Notes: generated from the sequence alone by a model not told the origin. Positions 9,856 to 19,589 are shown, counted from the stretch's first letter. The stretch is DNA of 64,000 nt from Trueperaceae bacterium (GCA_036381035.1 DASVDQ010000014.1:31305-95304); one strand, 5' to 3'. Program-made: numbers and translations.

Positions 9856-10051
9856 GCGCGTCTCGACGCGGGAGCGGCCGCGCCGGCCGGCTGGAGCGCG
9901 GCGGCGTGCCTGGAGGCCCCACCTCCCTTTCACTTCCTTTTCATGGCGCTTCGGGCTATAAGGTCGGGTGCGAAGGCAAGGGACGGCCGGCGAAGGCCAG
10001 CGGGTGCGGTCGCCATCGTAGTCACAGGGCACCCGCGGTCAGGGGTCTCAC

Positions 10052-12391
10052 TTGGAGCGCACCCGAGGCGATCCCGCCCCACAGGAGGTCGGTGAGGGAC
10101 GGGGCGGGGAGCTACCCGGAGAGGCTGACGGACCGGGAGCCGCAGCGGCGGGCGACCGTGCGCCCGCTGGCGGTGTGCCGGTCGTCGGCCGCGCCGCCGG
10201 CCCACCTCTGGACCCCGCCGCGCTCTTCGACGCTTCCCCCGTGCCCTGCGTGGTGCTCGCGCCGCGCGGCTTCACGATCGTGGCGGTGAACGAGGCCGTG
10301 CTGCGGGCTACGGGTGCCGGGCGAGAGGAGCTCGTCGGGCGGCCGTTGTTCGCCTTGTTCCCGGCGAACCCCGCCGACCCGCTCCACGGCGAGCGGACGC
10401 GGCTGCGCGCCGCCCTCAGGTCCGTGACGAGGTCGAAGGAGCCCGCGGTCCTGCCGGCGGTGCGCTACGACGTCCCGGCGACGAGCGCCCCGCAAGGCTT
10501 CGAGGAGCGTTGGTGGTCGCCCGTCGTCGCCCCGGTCCTGGGTGCCGCGGGCGAGCTCGAGTACTTGGTCGTCCAGGTCGAGGACGTCACGTCCACGATG
10601 CGGCCGGCCGCGTCAGGCGGCGGCGCCCCCGAGCACGAGGCGACGATCGCGCGCCTCCGCCAGAGCAACCTGGCCCTGGCCCGCGAGACCGAGATGAGGA
10701 GGCGCTCGGAGGAGCAGCTCCGCCGCGCGGCCGCCCTCGACGCGTACCGGGTGCGGCTGGACGACGCCCTGAGCCGGTGCAGCGAGCCCGCGACCGCCCT
10801 GGCCACGGCGCTCGAGGTCATGGCCGAGCGGCTGGGCGTGGACGTCGCCTACTTCGGCGAGGTCGACCACGAGTCGGGCAGCTACGTCGTGGACCACGGC
10901 ATCTGGCGGGACGGCCACGTCAGCCCCCTCGGCCGCTACCGGCTCGGCGACTACCCGGCCGCCACCGAGCGCCTGGGGCGCGGCGAGGACCTGGTGGTGG
11001 AAGACGCCGGCTCGGACCCCGACCTCGACGAGCGGGTCAGGACCGCGATGCTGTCGCACGGCTTCTGGTCGCTCGTCGCGGCCCCCCTCGTGAGGTCGGG
11101 CCGCTGGGTCGGGATCATGACCGCGCTCGGGGGCGAGCCGCGCGCGTGGCGGCCAGACGAGGTCGCTCTCGTCGCGGAGACGGCGCAGAGGGCGTGGACG
11201 GCGGCGGAGGCGCTCCGCGCGGAGCGGCTCCTGCGGCAGAGCGCGGAGACGTTCGAGAGCCTCGTCGTCAACGCGCCCTTCGGCGTGTACGTGGTCGACT
11301 CGGACCTCCGCATCGCCCTGGCGAGCCGGACCGCGCACGAGGCGTTCGGCTCGCCGCCCGAGGTCGTCGGCCGCCGCCTCGAGGACGTGCTGAGCGCGCG
11401 GTGGAGCCCCGAGGTCGTCGCATTCACGGCAGAGACGTTCGAGCGGACGCTCGAGACCGGGGAGCCGTTCAGGTCGAAGGACACCGTCCAGCGTCGCGCC
11501 GACCGCGACGACGTGGAGGCGTACGACTGGCGCCTCGAGCGGGTGGTGCTGCCGAACGGTCGCCCCGGCGTCGTCTGCTACTTCTACGAGCTCACCGAGC
11601 GCCAGCGGCTCGAGGACCTGCTGAGGCAGCGCGAGGAGGAGCTGAGGCGGCTCAACGCGTCCCTCGAGCGCGAGGTCGCCGCGGGCACCGAGGAGCTGCG
11701 CCACAGCGAGGCCCGCTTCAGGCACGCCTTCGCCGACGGACCCGTGGCCGCCTGCATCGCCACCCTCGAGGACGACAGGCTCCTCGAGGTGAACCTGGCC
11801 TTCGAGCGGCTCACCGGCTACGCGGCCGCCGAGGCCGTCGGCCGCCCGGCGGCGGAGCTGGGCCTGTGGTCGAGCCCCGAGGACGCGGCCCGCATCGCCG
11901 CGGCGCTGGAGGGCGCCGACGGCTACAGGGACCTCGAGCTGAAGGTGACGAGGAAGGACGGCGAGGTCATCGACGTCCTGGCGTCGGCCTCGCTGATCAA
12001 CTGGGGCGGCGAGCCGGTGCGGCTGAAGATGTTCATCGACAACACCGCGAACAAGCGCGCCCAGGAGCAGGTGAGCAGGGCGATCAAGGACGTCATCGCC
12101 GAGGCGGCGTGGTTCAGCAGGAACGTCGTAGAGAGGCTCTCTCGCGCCGGGGACACGGGCAGGCGGCTCGAGCCCACCCCGGAGCTCACGCCGCGGGAGC
12201 AGCAGGTGCTGGCGCGCATCGCGCTGGGCATGACGGACAGGGCCATCGCCGAGGAGCTGGGCGTGACGCACCAGACGGTGCGCAACCACGTCGCGCGCAT
12301 CTACGCGAAGATCAAGGTCCACTCGCGCTCGCAGGCCGTCGTGTGGGCGCGGGAGAAGGGGATACCCGGCTCGGCGATCGCGCCGACGTGA
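10052..12391 (+). CDS. PAS-GAF-PAS-PAS sensor with C-terminal LuxR-type DNA-binding domain
   Basis: This large soluble one-component regulator of about 779 residues has a PAS domain at roughly 55-170 (LFDASPVPCVVLAP), a short coiled coil, and a GAF domain at about 225-385 (ALATALEVMAERLGVDVAYFG). A second PAS follows at 390-515, a coiled coil at 520-555, a third PAS at 555-670, and a LuxR/FixJ helix-turn-helix at about 705-770 (LTPREQQVLARIALGMTDRA, VTHQTVRNHVARIYAKI). There is no histidine kinase or receiver domain, so the sensor regions probably control DNA binding directly. TTG at 10052 is preceded by AGGGG; GTG at 10175 is an alternative start that removes a poorly conserved 41-residue leader. 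The signal is unknown. Confidence 0.88.
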   Translation: MERTRGDPAPQEVGEGRGGELPGEADGPGAAAAGDRAPAGGVPVVGRAAGPPLDPAALFDASPVPCVVLAPRGFTIVAVNEAVLRATGAGREELVGRPLFALFPANPADPLHGERTRLRAALRSVTRSKEPAVLPAVRYDVPATSAPQGFEERWWSPVVAPVLGAAGELEYLVVQVEDVTSTMRPAASGGGAPEHEATIARLRQSNLALARETEMRRRSEEQLRRAAALDAYRVRLDDALSRCSEPATALATALEVMAERLGVDVAYFGEVDHESGSYVVDHGIWRDGHVSPLGRYRLGDYPAATERLGRGEDLVVEDAGSDPDLDERVRTAMLSHGFWSLVAAPLVRSGRWVGIMTALGGEPRAWRPDEVALVAETAQRAWTAAEALRAERLLRQSAETFESLVVNAPFGVYVVDSDLRIALASRTAHEAFGSPPEVVGRRLEDVLSARWSPEVVAFTAETFERTLETGEPFRSKDTVQRRADRDDVEAYDWRLERVVLPNGRPGVVCYFYELTERQRLEDLLRQREEELRRLNASLEREVAAGTEELRHSEARFRHAFADGPVAACIATLEDDRLLEVNLAFERLTGYAAAEAVGRPAAELGLWSSPEDAARIAAALEGADGYRDLELKVTRKDGEVIDVLASASLINWGGEPVRLKMFIDNTANKRAQEQVSRAIKDVIAEAAWFSRNVVERLSRAGDTGRRLEPTPELTPREQQVLARIALGMTDRAIAEELGVTHQTVRNHVARIYAKIKVHSRSQAVVWAREKGIPGSAIAPT

Positions 12392-12417
12392 GGTCGCCGG
12401 GCGACCGGGAGCCGGTC
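12392..12417 (+). terminator. Possible terminator hairpins after the PAS/LuxR gene
   Basis: Two small perfect dyads follow the stop: GGTCGC/GCGACC at 12392-12406 and GACCGG/CCGGTC at 12403-12417. They overlap and would be mutually exclusive. Confidence 0.35.
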
Positions 12418-12472
12418 CTCGCGACGCGGCCGGTCGCAGGGAAGCGCGACGGCGCCGCGGGTACGCTCTTCG

Positions 12473-12724
12473 CTACACGGCCAGCTCGGAGACCAGCCCG
12501 CGCCAACCGCACGAGGGGCAGCTGGCCTCGTCGGCGTCCTCCCAGCCCGCCTCGGCGAGCTTCTCGTCGACGACGACGAGCTCGACGGGGACGTTGGCCG
12601 CCTCCACCTCGTACTCCACGTCGACGCGCGACCTGATCTGGACGCGCACCGACCGGCAGGCCGGGCAGAGTCCGTGGCGTTGCTCGCGGGGCGGGTCGGA
12701 GGGGGAGACGGTAAGCGACGCCAT
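12473..12724 (-). CDS. Small zinc-ribbon protein
   Basis: This 83-residue protein has two CPxC knuckles, CPAC near residue 20 and CPSC near residue 70. A beta-rich acidic middle separates them (VDVEYEVEAANVPVELVVVDE). The arrangement suggests a single four-cysteine zinc site. It is a plausible gene because codon third positions are strongly GC and both knuckles are intact. I do not recognise a named family. It converges with the PAS/LuxR gene and stands alone. A TAGCGT box lies nine bases before the ATG, further than in other leaderless genes here. Confidence 0.7.
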   Translation of the reverse strand: MASLTVSPSDPPREQRHGLCPACRSVRVQIRSRVDVEYEVEAANVPVELVVVDEKLAEAGWEDADEASCPSCGWRGLVSELAV

Positions 12725-12857
12725 ACGGCGGTGACGCTACAGCCGCGGCTCTTACGGGTTTCTGAGCGGCGGGGACCGCGGCGGTACGCCCCGCGAGGGC
12801 TCCGGGCCCGCCGCCGGGCGCGGGTCGCCCGCCTCGGCGGCAGCCGCGACGCCCGGT

Positions 12858-12863
12858 TACGAT
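12858..12863 (+). promoter_or_regulatory. -10 element of tRNA-Leu
   Basis: TACGAT lies 19 bases before the tRNA 5' end. The -35 is not distinct. Confidence 0.45.
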
Positions 12864-12882
12864 GTGCGGCGGCCAGGCCCTC

Positions 12883-12970
12883 GCCGGGATGGCGGAACCG
12901 GTAGACGCAGCAGACTTAAAATCTGCCGGCCTTGGCGGCCATGCGGGTTCGAGCCCCGCTCCCGGCACCA
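12883..12970 (+). tRNA. tRNA-Leu (TAA)
   Basis: This 88-nt class II tRNA has acceptor GCCGGGA paired with TCCCGGC, anticodon loop CTTAAAA with TAA, a long variable arm (CCGGCCTTGGCGGC region), T arm GGTTCGAGCC, discriminator A and encoded CCA. Confidence 0.96.
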
Positions 12971-13001
12971 CGTACGCGTCGGCGTTCCTCGGACCCGACC
13001 A

Positions 13002-13016
13002 GGCCCGAGCCGGGCC
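13002..13016 (+). terminator. Possible tRNA-Leu terminator
   Basis: GGCCCG/CGGGCC forms a 6-bp stem with a 3-base loop, 31 bases after the tRNA. There is no U tract. Confidence 0.35.
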
Positions 13017-13040
13017 CGGCCTGGGACAGTCAAGGCGGGC

Positions 13041-14621
13041 TCAACGCGCGGGGCCAGCGTCCCAGCCCTTCGCCCTCTCCACCGCCTCGGCCCAGCGCGA
13101 GCGCATCGCCTCGCGCTCCGTCTCCGGCAGCCGCGGCTCGAAGCGCCTCTCCTCGCGCCACAGGGACGCGACCTCGTCCTCGCCGCCCCACACGCCCACG
13201 GCCAGGCCGGCGAGGAACGCGGCGCCGAGTGCGGTCGTCTCGGTCACGGCGGGACGCACCACGGTCACCCCGGCCAGGTCGGCCTGGAGCTGCATGAGCA
13301 GGTCGTTGCGGGCGGCGCCGCCGTCGACCCTCAGCTCGGTGAGCGGCAGGCCGCTGTCGCGCCGCATGGCGTCGATCACGTCGGCCACCTGCAGCGCGAC
13401 GCCCTCGAGGGCCGCCCGCGCCACGTGCGCCGCCGTCGTGCCCCTGGTGACGCCGACGATGGCCCCGCGGGCGTAGGGGTCCCAGTGGGGTGCGCCGAGC
13501 CCGGTCAAGGCCGGCACGAAGCAGACGCCCCCCGAGTCCGGCACGCTGGCGGCGAGGCCCTCGACCTCGGCGGCGCCCTCTATCACGCCCAGGCCGTCGC
13601 GGAGCCACTGCACGACCGCGCCGGCCGTGAACACGCTCCCCTCGAGCGCGTAGGTGACGGGGCCTGCCGTCGCGGCGTCCGCACCCCGGAGCGCGGCGCC
13701 GGCGGGGCGTGCGCCGGGAAGGCCGGCGGCCGCGCGGCCGCCGTTCGCGCGCTGCCAGCCGACGGTCGCGAGGAGGCGGTGGCGCGACTCCCGCGGCTCG
13801 CCGCCGGTGTTGAGCACGAGGAAGCAGCCGGTGCCGTAGGTGCTCTTCGCCTGGCCCGGCGCGAAGCACGCCTGGCCGAACGTCGCGGCCTGCTGGTCGC
13901 CGGCCAGCGCGGCCAGCGGCACGCCAGCGAGCGGGCCGACGCTCACCGCGGCGATCACGCCCGAGGTCGGCACGACCTCAGGCAGCACGGCGCGCGGCAC
14001 GCGGAACGCCTCCAGCAGGTCGTCGGACCACTGGAGCTCGCGGATGTCGAAGAGCAGCGTCCGGGAGGCGTTGCTGACGTCGGTGACGTGGGCCGCACCG
14101 CCGGTGAGCTTGGCGGCCAGCCAGGCGTCGACCGTGCCGAAGGCGACCTCGCCGGCCTCGGCGCGGGCGCGCAGCTCGGGGGCGCCGTTGAGCAGCCAGG
14201 CGACCTTCGTGGCGGAGAAGTAGGGGTCGAGGAGCAGGCCCGTGAGGCGGCTGACCATGGGCTCGACGCCCCCGTCGCGCAGCCTCTCGACCTCCGGCGC
14301 CGTGCGCCTGTCCTGCCAGACGATCGCGTTGCCCACGGGCTCGAGGGTGCGCCTGTCCCACAGCAGCGTGGTCTCGCGCTGGTTCGCGATGCCCACGGCG
14401 GCGAGGTCCTCGGGCGCGAGCCCCGCGCGCGCCAGCGCCTCGGCGGCGACGCCGACCTGGCTCGACCAGATGTCGAGGGGGTCGTGCTCCACCCAGCCCG
14501 GCTGCGGGTAGTGCTGCGCGAACTCCTGCTGGGCTACCGAGACGACCTCGCCGCGGGCGTCGAAGACGATCGCCCGGGAGCTAGTCGTGCCCTGGTCGAG
14601 CGCCAGGACGTGCCTGCTCAC
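13041..14621 (-). CDS. glpK: Glycerol kinase with a 27-residue insertion
   Basis: This FGGY-family kinase of 526 residues phosphorylates glycerol to sn-glycerol 3-phosphate. Diagnostic motifs are the N-terminal [59 protein letters not shown] and [19 protein letters not shown]. It is about 25 residues longer than typical GlpK because an Ala/Gly/Arg-rich segment (about 13655-13765) is inserted between LLATVGW and YALEGSVF. The GTG start overlaps the upstream gene's stop as GTGA. No glpF or glpD is nearby; instead it follows an AdoMetDC-like gene and a sugar-binding protein, suggesting use of imported or lipid-derived glycerol. Confidence 0.96.
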   Translation of the reverse strand: MSRHVLALDQGTTSSRAIVFDARGEVVSVAQQEFAQHYPQPGWVEHDPLDIWSSQVGVAAEALARAGLAPEDLAAVGIANQRETTLLWDRRTLEPVGNAIVWQDRRTAPEVERLRDGGVEPMVSRLTGLLLDPYFSATKVAWLLNGAPELRARAEAGEVAFGTVDAWLAAKLTGGAAHVTDVSNASRTLLFDIRELQWSDDLLEAFRVPRAVLPEVVPTSGVIAAVSVGPLAGVPLAALAGDQQAATFGQACFAPGQAKSTYGTGCFLVLNTGGEPRESRHRLLATVGWQRANGGRAAAGLPGARPAGAALRGADAATAGPVTYALEGSVFTAGAVVQWLRDGLGVIEGAAEVEGLAASVPDSGGVCFVPALTGLGAPHWDPYARGAIVGVTRGTTAAHVARAALEGVALQVADVIDAMRRDSGLPLTELRVDGGAARNDLLMQLQADLAGVTVVRPAVTETTALGAAFLAGLAVGVWGGEDEVASLWREERRFEPRLPETEREAMRSRWAEAVERAKGWDAGPAR

Positions 14622-15118
14622 AGCTTGAGCGGCTCGGTCAGCCGGACCCTGGCGTAGTCGCGCTCGCCCGCCAGCTGGGCGGATAGCGTGTCGCGGCGCA
14701 GGGCCATCGTCCTGAAGCGGGCCGTGATGTGCGTCTGGTGCCGGCCGACCTTGAACGCCTCGACGAACGCCCGCCTGACCTCGTCCACGGCCACGGTGCG
14801 GCTGGACACGAGGCGCATGGTGAGGCGCTCGAGGTCCGTGAAGGTGTGGACCATCACGCCGGTCTCTCCCGAGCGCGCCACGGCGCTCACGCCCGGACCC
14901 GCGCCGTCCCCCTCCAGCACGACCACGAGCGGCTCGTCGCCGTTCTCCAGGAGCCTCAGCGTCTCGCGCACGAAGCCCTCGGCCAGCTCGCGCGAGCCGA
15001 GCCGTGCGGCGTCGGCGAGGCGCCCGTCCATCACGACCTGGGTGCCGTAAGCGAGGAGGTCGCGGCGCTGCTCGTCGTGCTCGCCGGCGGCGTCGGGCGC
15101 CTTGCCTGGCTCTGTCAT
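14618..15118 (-). CDS. AdoMet decarboxylase-like protein lacking the pyruvoyl serine
   Basis: The protein is 166 residues. Its overall pattern resembles prokaryotic S-adenosylmethionine decarboxylase (SpeD/SpeH): [18 protein letters not shown] resembles the start of that fold, and [12 protein letters not shown] at 84-95 aligns with the processing-site motif ES-HLSIHTWPE. If that alignment is right, the self-cleaving serine is Thr86, the catalytic histidine is retained as His91, and the catalytic cysteine position is Ser106, so it should not be an ordinary decarboxylase. ATG at 15118 is chosen for AGGGGG at suitable spacing; GTG at 15127 is possible. It overlaps glpK by four bases and follows the binding-protein gene by 15. 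The remote homology is my own reading and not verified. Confidence 0.5.
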   Translation of the reverse strand: MTEPGKAPDAAGEHDEQRRDLLAYGTQVVMDGRLADAARLGSRELAEGFVRETLRLLENGDEPLVVVLEGDGAGPGVSAVARSGETGVMVHTFTDLERLTMRLVSSRTVAVDEVRRAFVEAFKVGRHQTHITARFRTMALRRDTLSAQLAGERDYARVRLTEPLKL

Positions 15119-15133
15119 CTCCACCACACCCCC

Positions 15134-16321
15134 TCAGCGGTCGAGGATGTCGTCGACGGCCCGGCTCAGCGTGGCGGCGACGTCGGCGTCCTCGTTCTTC
15201 AGGATGGCGGCGAGCGCGCTGCCCATCGGCTGCCATACGCGGCCCATCTCGGGCACGTTCGGTATCGGCTCCGCGTCGAGCAGGGCGGCGCCGAAGCCCG
15301 AGACGATCGGGTCGTCGCGCACCTGCTCGAGGGCGGACAGCGAGACCGGGATGCGGCCGGAGAGCCGGGCGAGGGAGACCTGGGCCTCGCTGCGCGTCAC
15401 CCACTTGGCGAAGTTCGCCGCCTCCAGCGCTAGGTCGCTGAAGCCGTTGACCACCGCGCCATGCACCTCCATGAAGCCCGAGAACGGCGTGCCGTCCGCG
15501 AGCGGGGGCACGGGGACCACCGTGACGTGCAGGCCGGCCGCGCGGTACTCGGGGATCGACCACGGTCCCGTGTAGATCATCGCCAGCGCGCCGTCGGCGA
15601 AGAGGTCGTTGGCGATCTCGTAGTCGGTGTCCGAGGGGATCAGGTCCCTGTCGAAGTGCAGCTCGCGCAGCGCCTCGGCGCCGGCCACGGCGCCCTCGTT
15701 CGCCAGGCCCACGTCGCCGGGGTCGATGGAGCCGCTGCCGTCGCGGCCGAAGACGTAGCCCCCGAAGGTCCTGAGCCAGGCGTAGGCGAAGTAGAAGTTC
15801 GCGTCGTCGAACATGAAGCCGAAGGTGTCTGGGGTCGTCAGCGCCTCCGCCGCGGCCAGCATCTCGTCGTACGTCCGCGGCACCTCGGCGACGAGGTCGG
15901 TGTTGACGACCAGGGCGGGCCCCTCGACCGACATCGGCAGCCCGTAGAGGCGCCCGCCCACGGTGAAGCCCAGCCTGGCCTGGTCGGAGAGGTCCTCCAC
16001 GTAGGCGGACGTGGCGTAGGCGGTCATGTCGAGCGGGATGCCCACGGCGATCATCTCGCCGAGCTGTTCGTGAGGGACGCCCACGAAGACGTCGCCCGCC
16101 TCGCCCTCCGGCGCGCCCACCAGCGCCCGCTGCTTGAGCTCGTTGACGTCGAAGCGCACGATCTCGACGTCCACGCCGAAGCCATCGCTGAAGGATGCCG
16201 CCTGCTCCCTGAGCCAGTCGAGGGAGAGGTCTTGGAAAGTCGTCCAGACCGTCAGCGTCTGGCCGTACGCCGCGCCGGCCATCGCCAGAGCGGCGGAGAG
16301 CGTGAGAACGAGCCTCTTCAA
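15134..16321 (-). CDS. Extracellular carbohydrate-binding protein of an ABC transporter (MalE-like)
   Basis: This secreted solute-binding protein of 395 residues starts at TTG 16321, after AAGGGAG. A signal peptide covers residues 1-20 ([18 protein letters not shown]). The mature part starts [10 protein letters not shown] and shows the maltose/maltodextrin-binding signature: [47 protein letters not shown] and [13 protein letters not shown]. Cluster 1 carbohydrate-binding proteins deliver sugars to MalFG-like permeases. Here no permease or ATPase gene is present, so it is an orphan that must use components encoded elsewhere. It heads the three-gene unit with the AdoMetDC-like protein and glpK. 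Confidence 0.9.
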   Translation of the reverse strand: MKRLVLTLSAALAMAGAAYGQTLTVWTTFQDLSLDWLREQAASFSDGFGVDVEIVRFDVNELKQRALVGAPEGEAGDVFVGVPHEQLGEMIAVGIPLDMTAYATSAYVEDLSDQARLGFTVGGRLYGLPMSVEGPALVVNTDLVAEVPRTYDEMLAAAEALTTPDTFGFMFDDANFYFAYAWLRTFGGYVFGRDGSGSIDPGDVGLANEGAVAGAEALRELHFDRDLIPSDTDYEIANDLFADGALAMIYTGPWSIPEYRAAGLHVTVVPVPPLADGTPFSGFMEVHGAVVNGFSDLALEAANFAKWVTRSEAQVSLARLSGRIPVSLSALEQVRDDPIVSGFGAALLDAEPIPNVPEMGRVWQPMGSALAAILKNEDADVAATLSRAVDDILDR

Positions 16322-16429
16322 GTCGCACTCCCTTCGGTCCTCGGCGGCGCAGCCTCGGCTCACCGAGGGTCGGGGTCGCGCGGCGACCCTGCGCTCTGAG
16401 GATAAGCGCCTGGCGGCCGGCACCGGGGC

Positions 16430-17752
16430 TCACCCCTGCCGAGGCGCGGGGCGGCCGGCCAGGGCGGTGGCGCGGTAGCGACCGTCGTCGCCCTTGGTGA
16501 GGCAGCCAGCCACCTCGAGCCGCACGAGGCAGCCGGCCAGCTCGGCGGGGGTCGGACGCCGCCGCACGCCCGAGCGCGTGAGGCGCGCCAGCAGGCCGTC
16601 GAACGAGGCGTCGCCGTCGCGCGCGAGCACGGCCAGGACCCGCAGGCACCCGTGGCCGGGCGGCCGGGGCGGCGCCGGCGCGTCCGCGTCCTCGCGGTCG
16701 GAACCGGTCGCCGCGCGGCGCGGGCTCGGCGCGTCGGGGAACGGGCCCGGCGGTGCCGCGTCGCGCGGGTCCACCCCGGACCGAGGCTTCGCTGCGCCCT
16801 CCCCGTCGCGGGCGCGCCTGCCGCCGGCGGCCATCGCCTCCAGGGCCGCCGCGACGCTCTCCGGCGACCAGACGTGCGCGGCCAGGTCGGAGGTGTCGAC
16901 GAGCACCTTCGCGCCGCCGCGGAGGAGGCCGAGGTTGCCGGCGCGCCGCCTGTCGGTCGGGCGCGCCGGGACCGTGAGGACGTCCCTGCCGATCCTGGCG
17001 GCGTGGTCGGCGGTGTTTAGCGCCCCAGAGCGCTCGCCGGCCTCGACGACGACGAGGACCCGCGACAGCCCCGCGATGACCCTGTTGCGGTGGAGGAAGA
17101 GGTGCGGCTGCGGGTGCGTGCCGGGCGGATGCTCGCTGACGACGGCCCCGCCGCCCGCCACGATCGCCTCGGCGAGCGCCTCGTGGGCCTTGGGGTGCAG
17201 CCGGTCGTGGGCGCCGCCGAGGACCGCCACGGTGGGCGCGGCCCGCGGGTCCGCGCGGCGGGCATCGAGGGCGCCGCGGTGCGCGGCCCCATCGATGCCG
17301 AGGGCCAGCCCCGAGACGACGACGGCGCCGGCGGCGGCCAGGGCCGAGCCGAGGTAGCGCGCCTCGGCGAGGCCGTCGGCGGTGGCCTTCCTGGTGCCCA
17401 CCACGCCGGCCGAGGCCAGGCCGAACAGGTCGGGCGCCAGGAGCTGCCGCGGGAGGCTGCCCCTCACGAACAGCACGGGAGGGGGCGGCAGGAGCGCGTC
17501 CTTCAGCAGGGGCGGGTAGCCGTCGTCCTGGAACGTCAGCACCTCCAGGCCGCTCTCCACCGCCGCCGCTACGGCCGCCTCGCAGGCCGGCAGCGCGTCG
17601 GCCAGCAGCGGCGCCGCGCCTCGCCGCGCGGCGATCGCAGACCACGCCCCCTCGACGCTGCGGGCCCTCCCGTACTCGTCCCACACCGCCCGCGCTCCCA
17701 CGCCGGGCAGGCCCAGCAGCGCGAGCAGCCGCGCGGCGCGCCGTAGCTTCAC
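16430..17752 (-). CDS. dprA: DNA-processing protein DprA
   Basis: At 440 residues this is a full-length DprA. An N-terminal helical SAM-like domain ([20 protein letters not shown]) precedes the Rossmann-like core with [57 protein letters not shown] and [18 protein letters not shown]. An Arg/Pro-rich linker (about 325-370) leads to a C-terminal winged helix ([20 protein letters not shown]). DprA protects incoming single strands and loads RecA during natural transformation, in line with competence in Deinococcota. It starts with GTG and lies on the same strand as cysS and the downstream operon, with gaps of 191 and 108 bases, so co-transcription is uncertain. Confidence 0.95.
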   Translation of the reverse strand: MKLRRAARLLALLGLPGVGARAVWDEYGRARSVEGAWSAIAARRGAAPLLADALPACEAAVAAAVESGLEVLTFQDDGYPPLLKDALLPPPPVLFVRGSLPRQLLAPDLFGLASAGVVGTRKATADGLAEARYLGSALAAAGAVVVSGLALGIDGAAHRGALDARRADPRAAPTVAVLGGAHDRLHPKAHEALAEAIVAGGGAVVSEHPPGTHPQPHLFLHRNRVIAGLSRVLVVVEAGERSGALNTADHAARIGRDVLTVPARPTDRRRAGNLGLLRGGAKVLVDTSDLAAHVWSPESVAAALEAMAAGGRRARDGEGAAKPRSGVDPRDAAPPGPFPDAPSPRRAATGSDREDADAPAPPRPPGHGCLRVLAVLARDGDASFDGLLARLTRSGVRRRPTPAELAGCLVRLEVAGCLTKGDDGRYRATALAGRPAPRQG

Positions 17753-17943
17753 GTCGCCCAGGCTGACCCCGCCGGGCGCGAGGACGTCCGACGGCTAGGC
17801 CGCTGCCGAGCGCCGCTCGTCAGCGGTCCGCGACGCGGGCGGCGCCGTCGGCGGCGGAAGGCGCCGACGCGGCGTCGGGAGAGGGCGTACCGCCCGCTAC
17901 CGCCCTGTCGGGCCCCACGCCCGGCGCCGGGACCGGCCGGCGC

Positions 17944-19386
17944 TCAGGCGCTCACCAGCCGCCACCGGCTGCCCTCGGGGCCGTCCTCGACCGCGATGCC
18001 GAGCTCCGCGAGGCGGTCGCGCAGCCTGTCGGCGGCGGCGAAGTCGCGCCTGGCCCTGGCGCGCTGGCGCTCCTCGAGGAGCAGCGCGACCACGCCCTCG
18101 AGCGCCCGGCGCGCCTCCCCGCCGTCGGCGGCGGAGGCGAGGGGCACGCCGAGCACGCCGTCGAGGAGCTCCTCGAACAGCGCCGCGGCGCCGGCCGCGT
18201 AGGCGGCGCCGGCGCCCTCGTCGAGGCCCTTGCGCACCTCGCGCGCCGCGTCGAACAGCGCCGCGATGGCGCGCGGCGTGTTGAGGTCGTCGTTGAGCGC
18301 CGCGGCGAAGTCGGAGCGGAACTGCAGGAACGCCGTCGCGTCGGGCTCGACGTCGCTCCCGGCGGCCTCGACCGCCTCCTTGGCCGCCGCGTAGGCCTCG
18401 CGCAGGCGCTTCAGGCCCTGAGCCGAGGAGACGAGGCTCTCGTCGGAGAAGTCGGAGACGCTGCGGTAGTGCGACCTGAGGAGGTGGAAGCGCACGGCGA
18501 CGGGGTCGTAGCGCTCGAAGAGCTGGGCCAGCGTGACGAAGTGGTCCTTCGACTTCGCCATCTTCTCGCCCTGCAGCGTGATCATGTTCCAGTGGATCCA
18601 GGTGCGTGCGAAGGGCTTGCCCACGGCCCGCGCCTGCGCCAGCTCGCACTCGTGGTGGGGGAAGACGAGGTCGAGGCCGCCGCCGTGGATGTCGAACTCG
18701 TCGCCCAGGTACTTCGTGCTCATGACCGTGCACTCGAGGTGCCAGCCGGGGAAGCCGGGTCCCCACGGGCTGTTCCAGCGCATGATGTGGCCCGGCTCCG
18801 CCTCCTTCCACACGGCGAAGTCGCGAGGGTCGTCCTTGTCGGCGCGCACCTCGACGCGCGCGCCCTCGACCAGCTCGTCGGGGTCGCGGCCGGAGAGCTC
18901 GCCGTAGGGCTCGTAGCTGGAGACGTCGAAGTAGACGTTGCCGCCGCGCTCGTAGGCGTGCCCGGCGCCGAGGAGCTCCTGGACCAGCTCGATCTGCTCG
19001 CCGATGTGCCCGGACGCGCGCGGCACGATGCTGGGACGGCGCACGTTCATGGCGGCCATGGCGTCGAAGTAGCTCCAGAAGTACTTCTCGGCCACCTCCA
19101 TCGGCTCGAGGCGCTCGAGCTTCGCGCGCCTCTCGAGCTTGTCCTCGCCCTCCTCGTCGTCGGTGAGGTGCCCGACGTCGGTGATGTTCGTGACGAGGCG
19201 GACCACGAAGCCCTCGTGCTCGAGCCAGCGCCTGAGCACGTCGAAGACCACGGGGCCGCGCGCGTGTCCGAGGTGCGGCTCGGAGTAGACGGTCGGCCCG
19301 CACATGTACATGCCGACGCGTCCGGGGACGACGGGTACGAACTGTTCCTTCTGCCTGGTCAGGGTGTTGTAGAGCTCGAGGGCCAT
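17944..19386 (-). CDS. cysS: Cysteinyl-tRNA synthetase
   Basis: This 480-residue class I synthetase has the HIGH-type motif HLGH at residues 38-41, the zinc-binding Cys29 in MYMCGPTVY, later zinc ligands in GWHLECTVMS and FPHHECELAQA, and a KMSKS variant KMAKS in GEKMAKSKDHF. The C-terminal DALR-like helical domain ends with FAAADRLRDRLAELGIAVED. It attaches cysteine to tRNA-Cys; such a tRNA gene lies at 41.3 kb. The ATG is preceded by GGAGAG at good spacing. The leader upstream is unusually long for this genome (about 180-200 bases). Confidence 0.97.
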   Translation of the reverse strand: MALELYNTLTRQKEQFVPVVPGRVGMYMCGPTVYSEPHLGHARGPVVFDVLRRWLEHEGFVVRLVTNITDVGHLTDDEEGEDKLERRAKLERLEPMEVAEKYFWSYFDAMAAMNVRRPSIVPRASGHIGEQIELVQELLGAGHAYERGGNVYFDVSSYEPYGELSGRDPDELVEGARVEVRADKDDPRDFAVWKEAEPGHIMRWNSPWGPGFPGWHLECTVMSTKYLGDEFDIHGGGLDLVFPHHECELAQARAVGKPFARTWIHWNMITLQGEKMAKSKDHFVTLAQLFERYDPVAVRFHLLRSHYRSVSDFSDESLVSSAQGLKRLREAYAAAKEAVEAAGSDVEPDATAFLQFRSDFAAALNDDLNTPRAIAALFDAAREVRKGLDEGAGAAYAAGAAALFEELLDGVLGVPLASAADGGEARRALEGVVALLLEERQRARARRDFAAADRLRDRLAELGIAVEDGPEGSRWRLVSA

Positions 19387-19576
19387 GGCGACTCTCCAGG
19401 GGGCGCGGCGGCGCGGGCCGGCGCGTGGCGGGCTATCAGCCCACTGTGGGCTGCGTCTCGGCTGCCTAGGGTGTGGGGGGACTCGCTGGGCCGGACGGGC
19501 CGGGCCTCAGGCCCCGGCGCAGCTGTGACATCGTGCGGCCAGGAGCTGCATGGTTGCGGCACTCTAGCACGGGCGC
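19387..19576 (-). other. Long GC-rich leader of cysS with hairpins
   Basis: Between the cysS ATG and a possible TAGAGT -10 near 19562 (minus strand) there is a leader of about 180 bases, unusual among the leaderless genes here. It contains GCCGGGGCC/GGCCCGGC- and CAGCCCAC/GGGCTG-type dyads. No T-box core or anti-terminator consensus is recognisable. Confidence 0.3.
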
Positions 19577-19582
19577 TAACGT
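19577..19582 (+). promoter_or_regulatory. -10 element of the IMPACT-family gene (leaderless)
   Basis: TAACGT ends seven bases before the GTG at 19590, which supports that start codon. Confidence 0.5.
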
Positions 19583-19589
19583 CGCGGGC

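Noticed and set aside
9906..10289. Small plus-strand frame ahead of the PAS/LuxR gene
   Set aside because: It overlaps the start of the regulator out of frame and shows no domain or ribosome site.
12864..14657. Long plus-strand frame over tRNA-Leu and glpK
   Set aside because: It overlaps a tRNA and the certain glpK gene and has no recognisable domain.
13041..17684. A single continuous minus-strand frame of more than 1500 codons
   Set aside because: It only joins glpK with out-of-frame shadows of the binding-protein and dprA genes; each real gene has its own start and family match.
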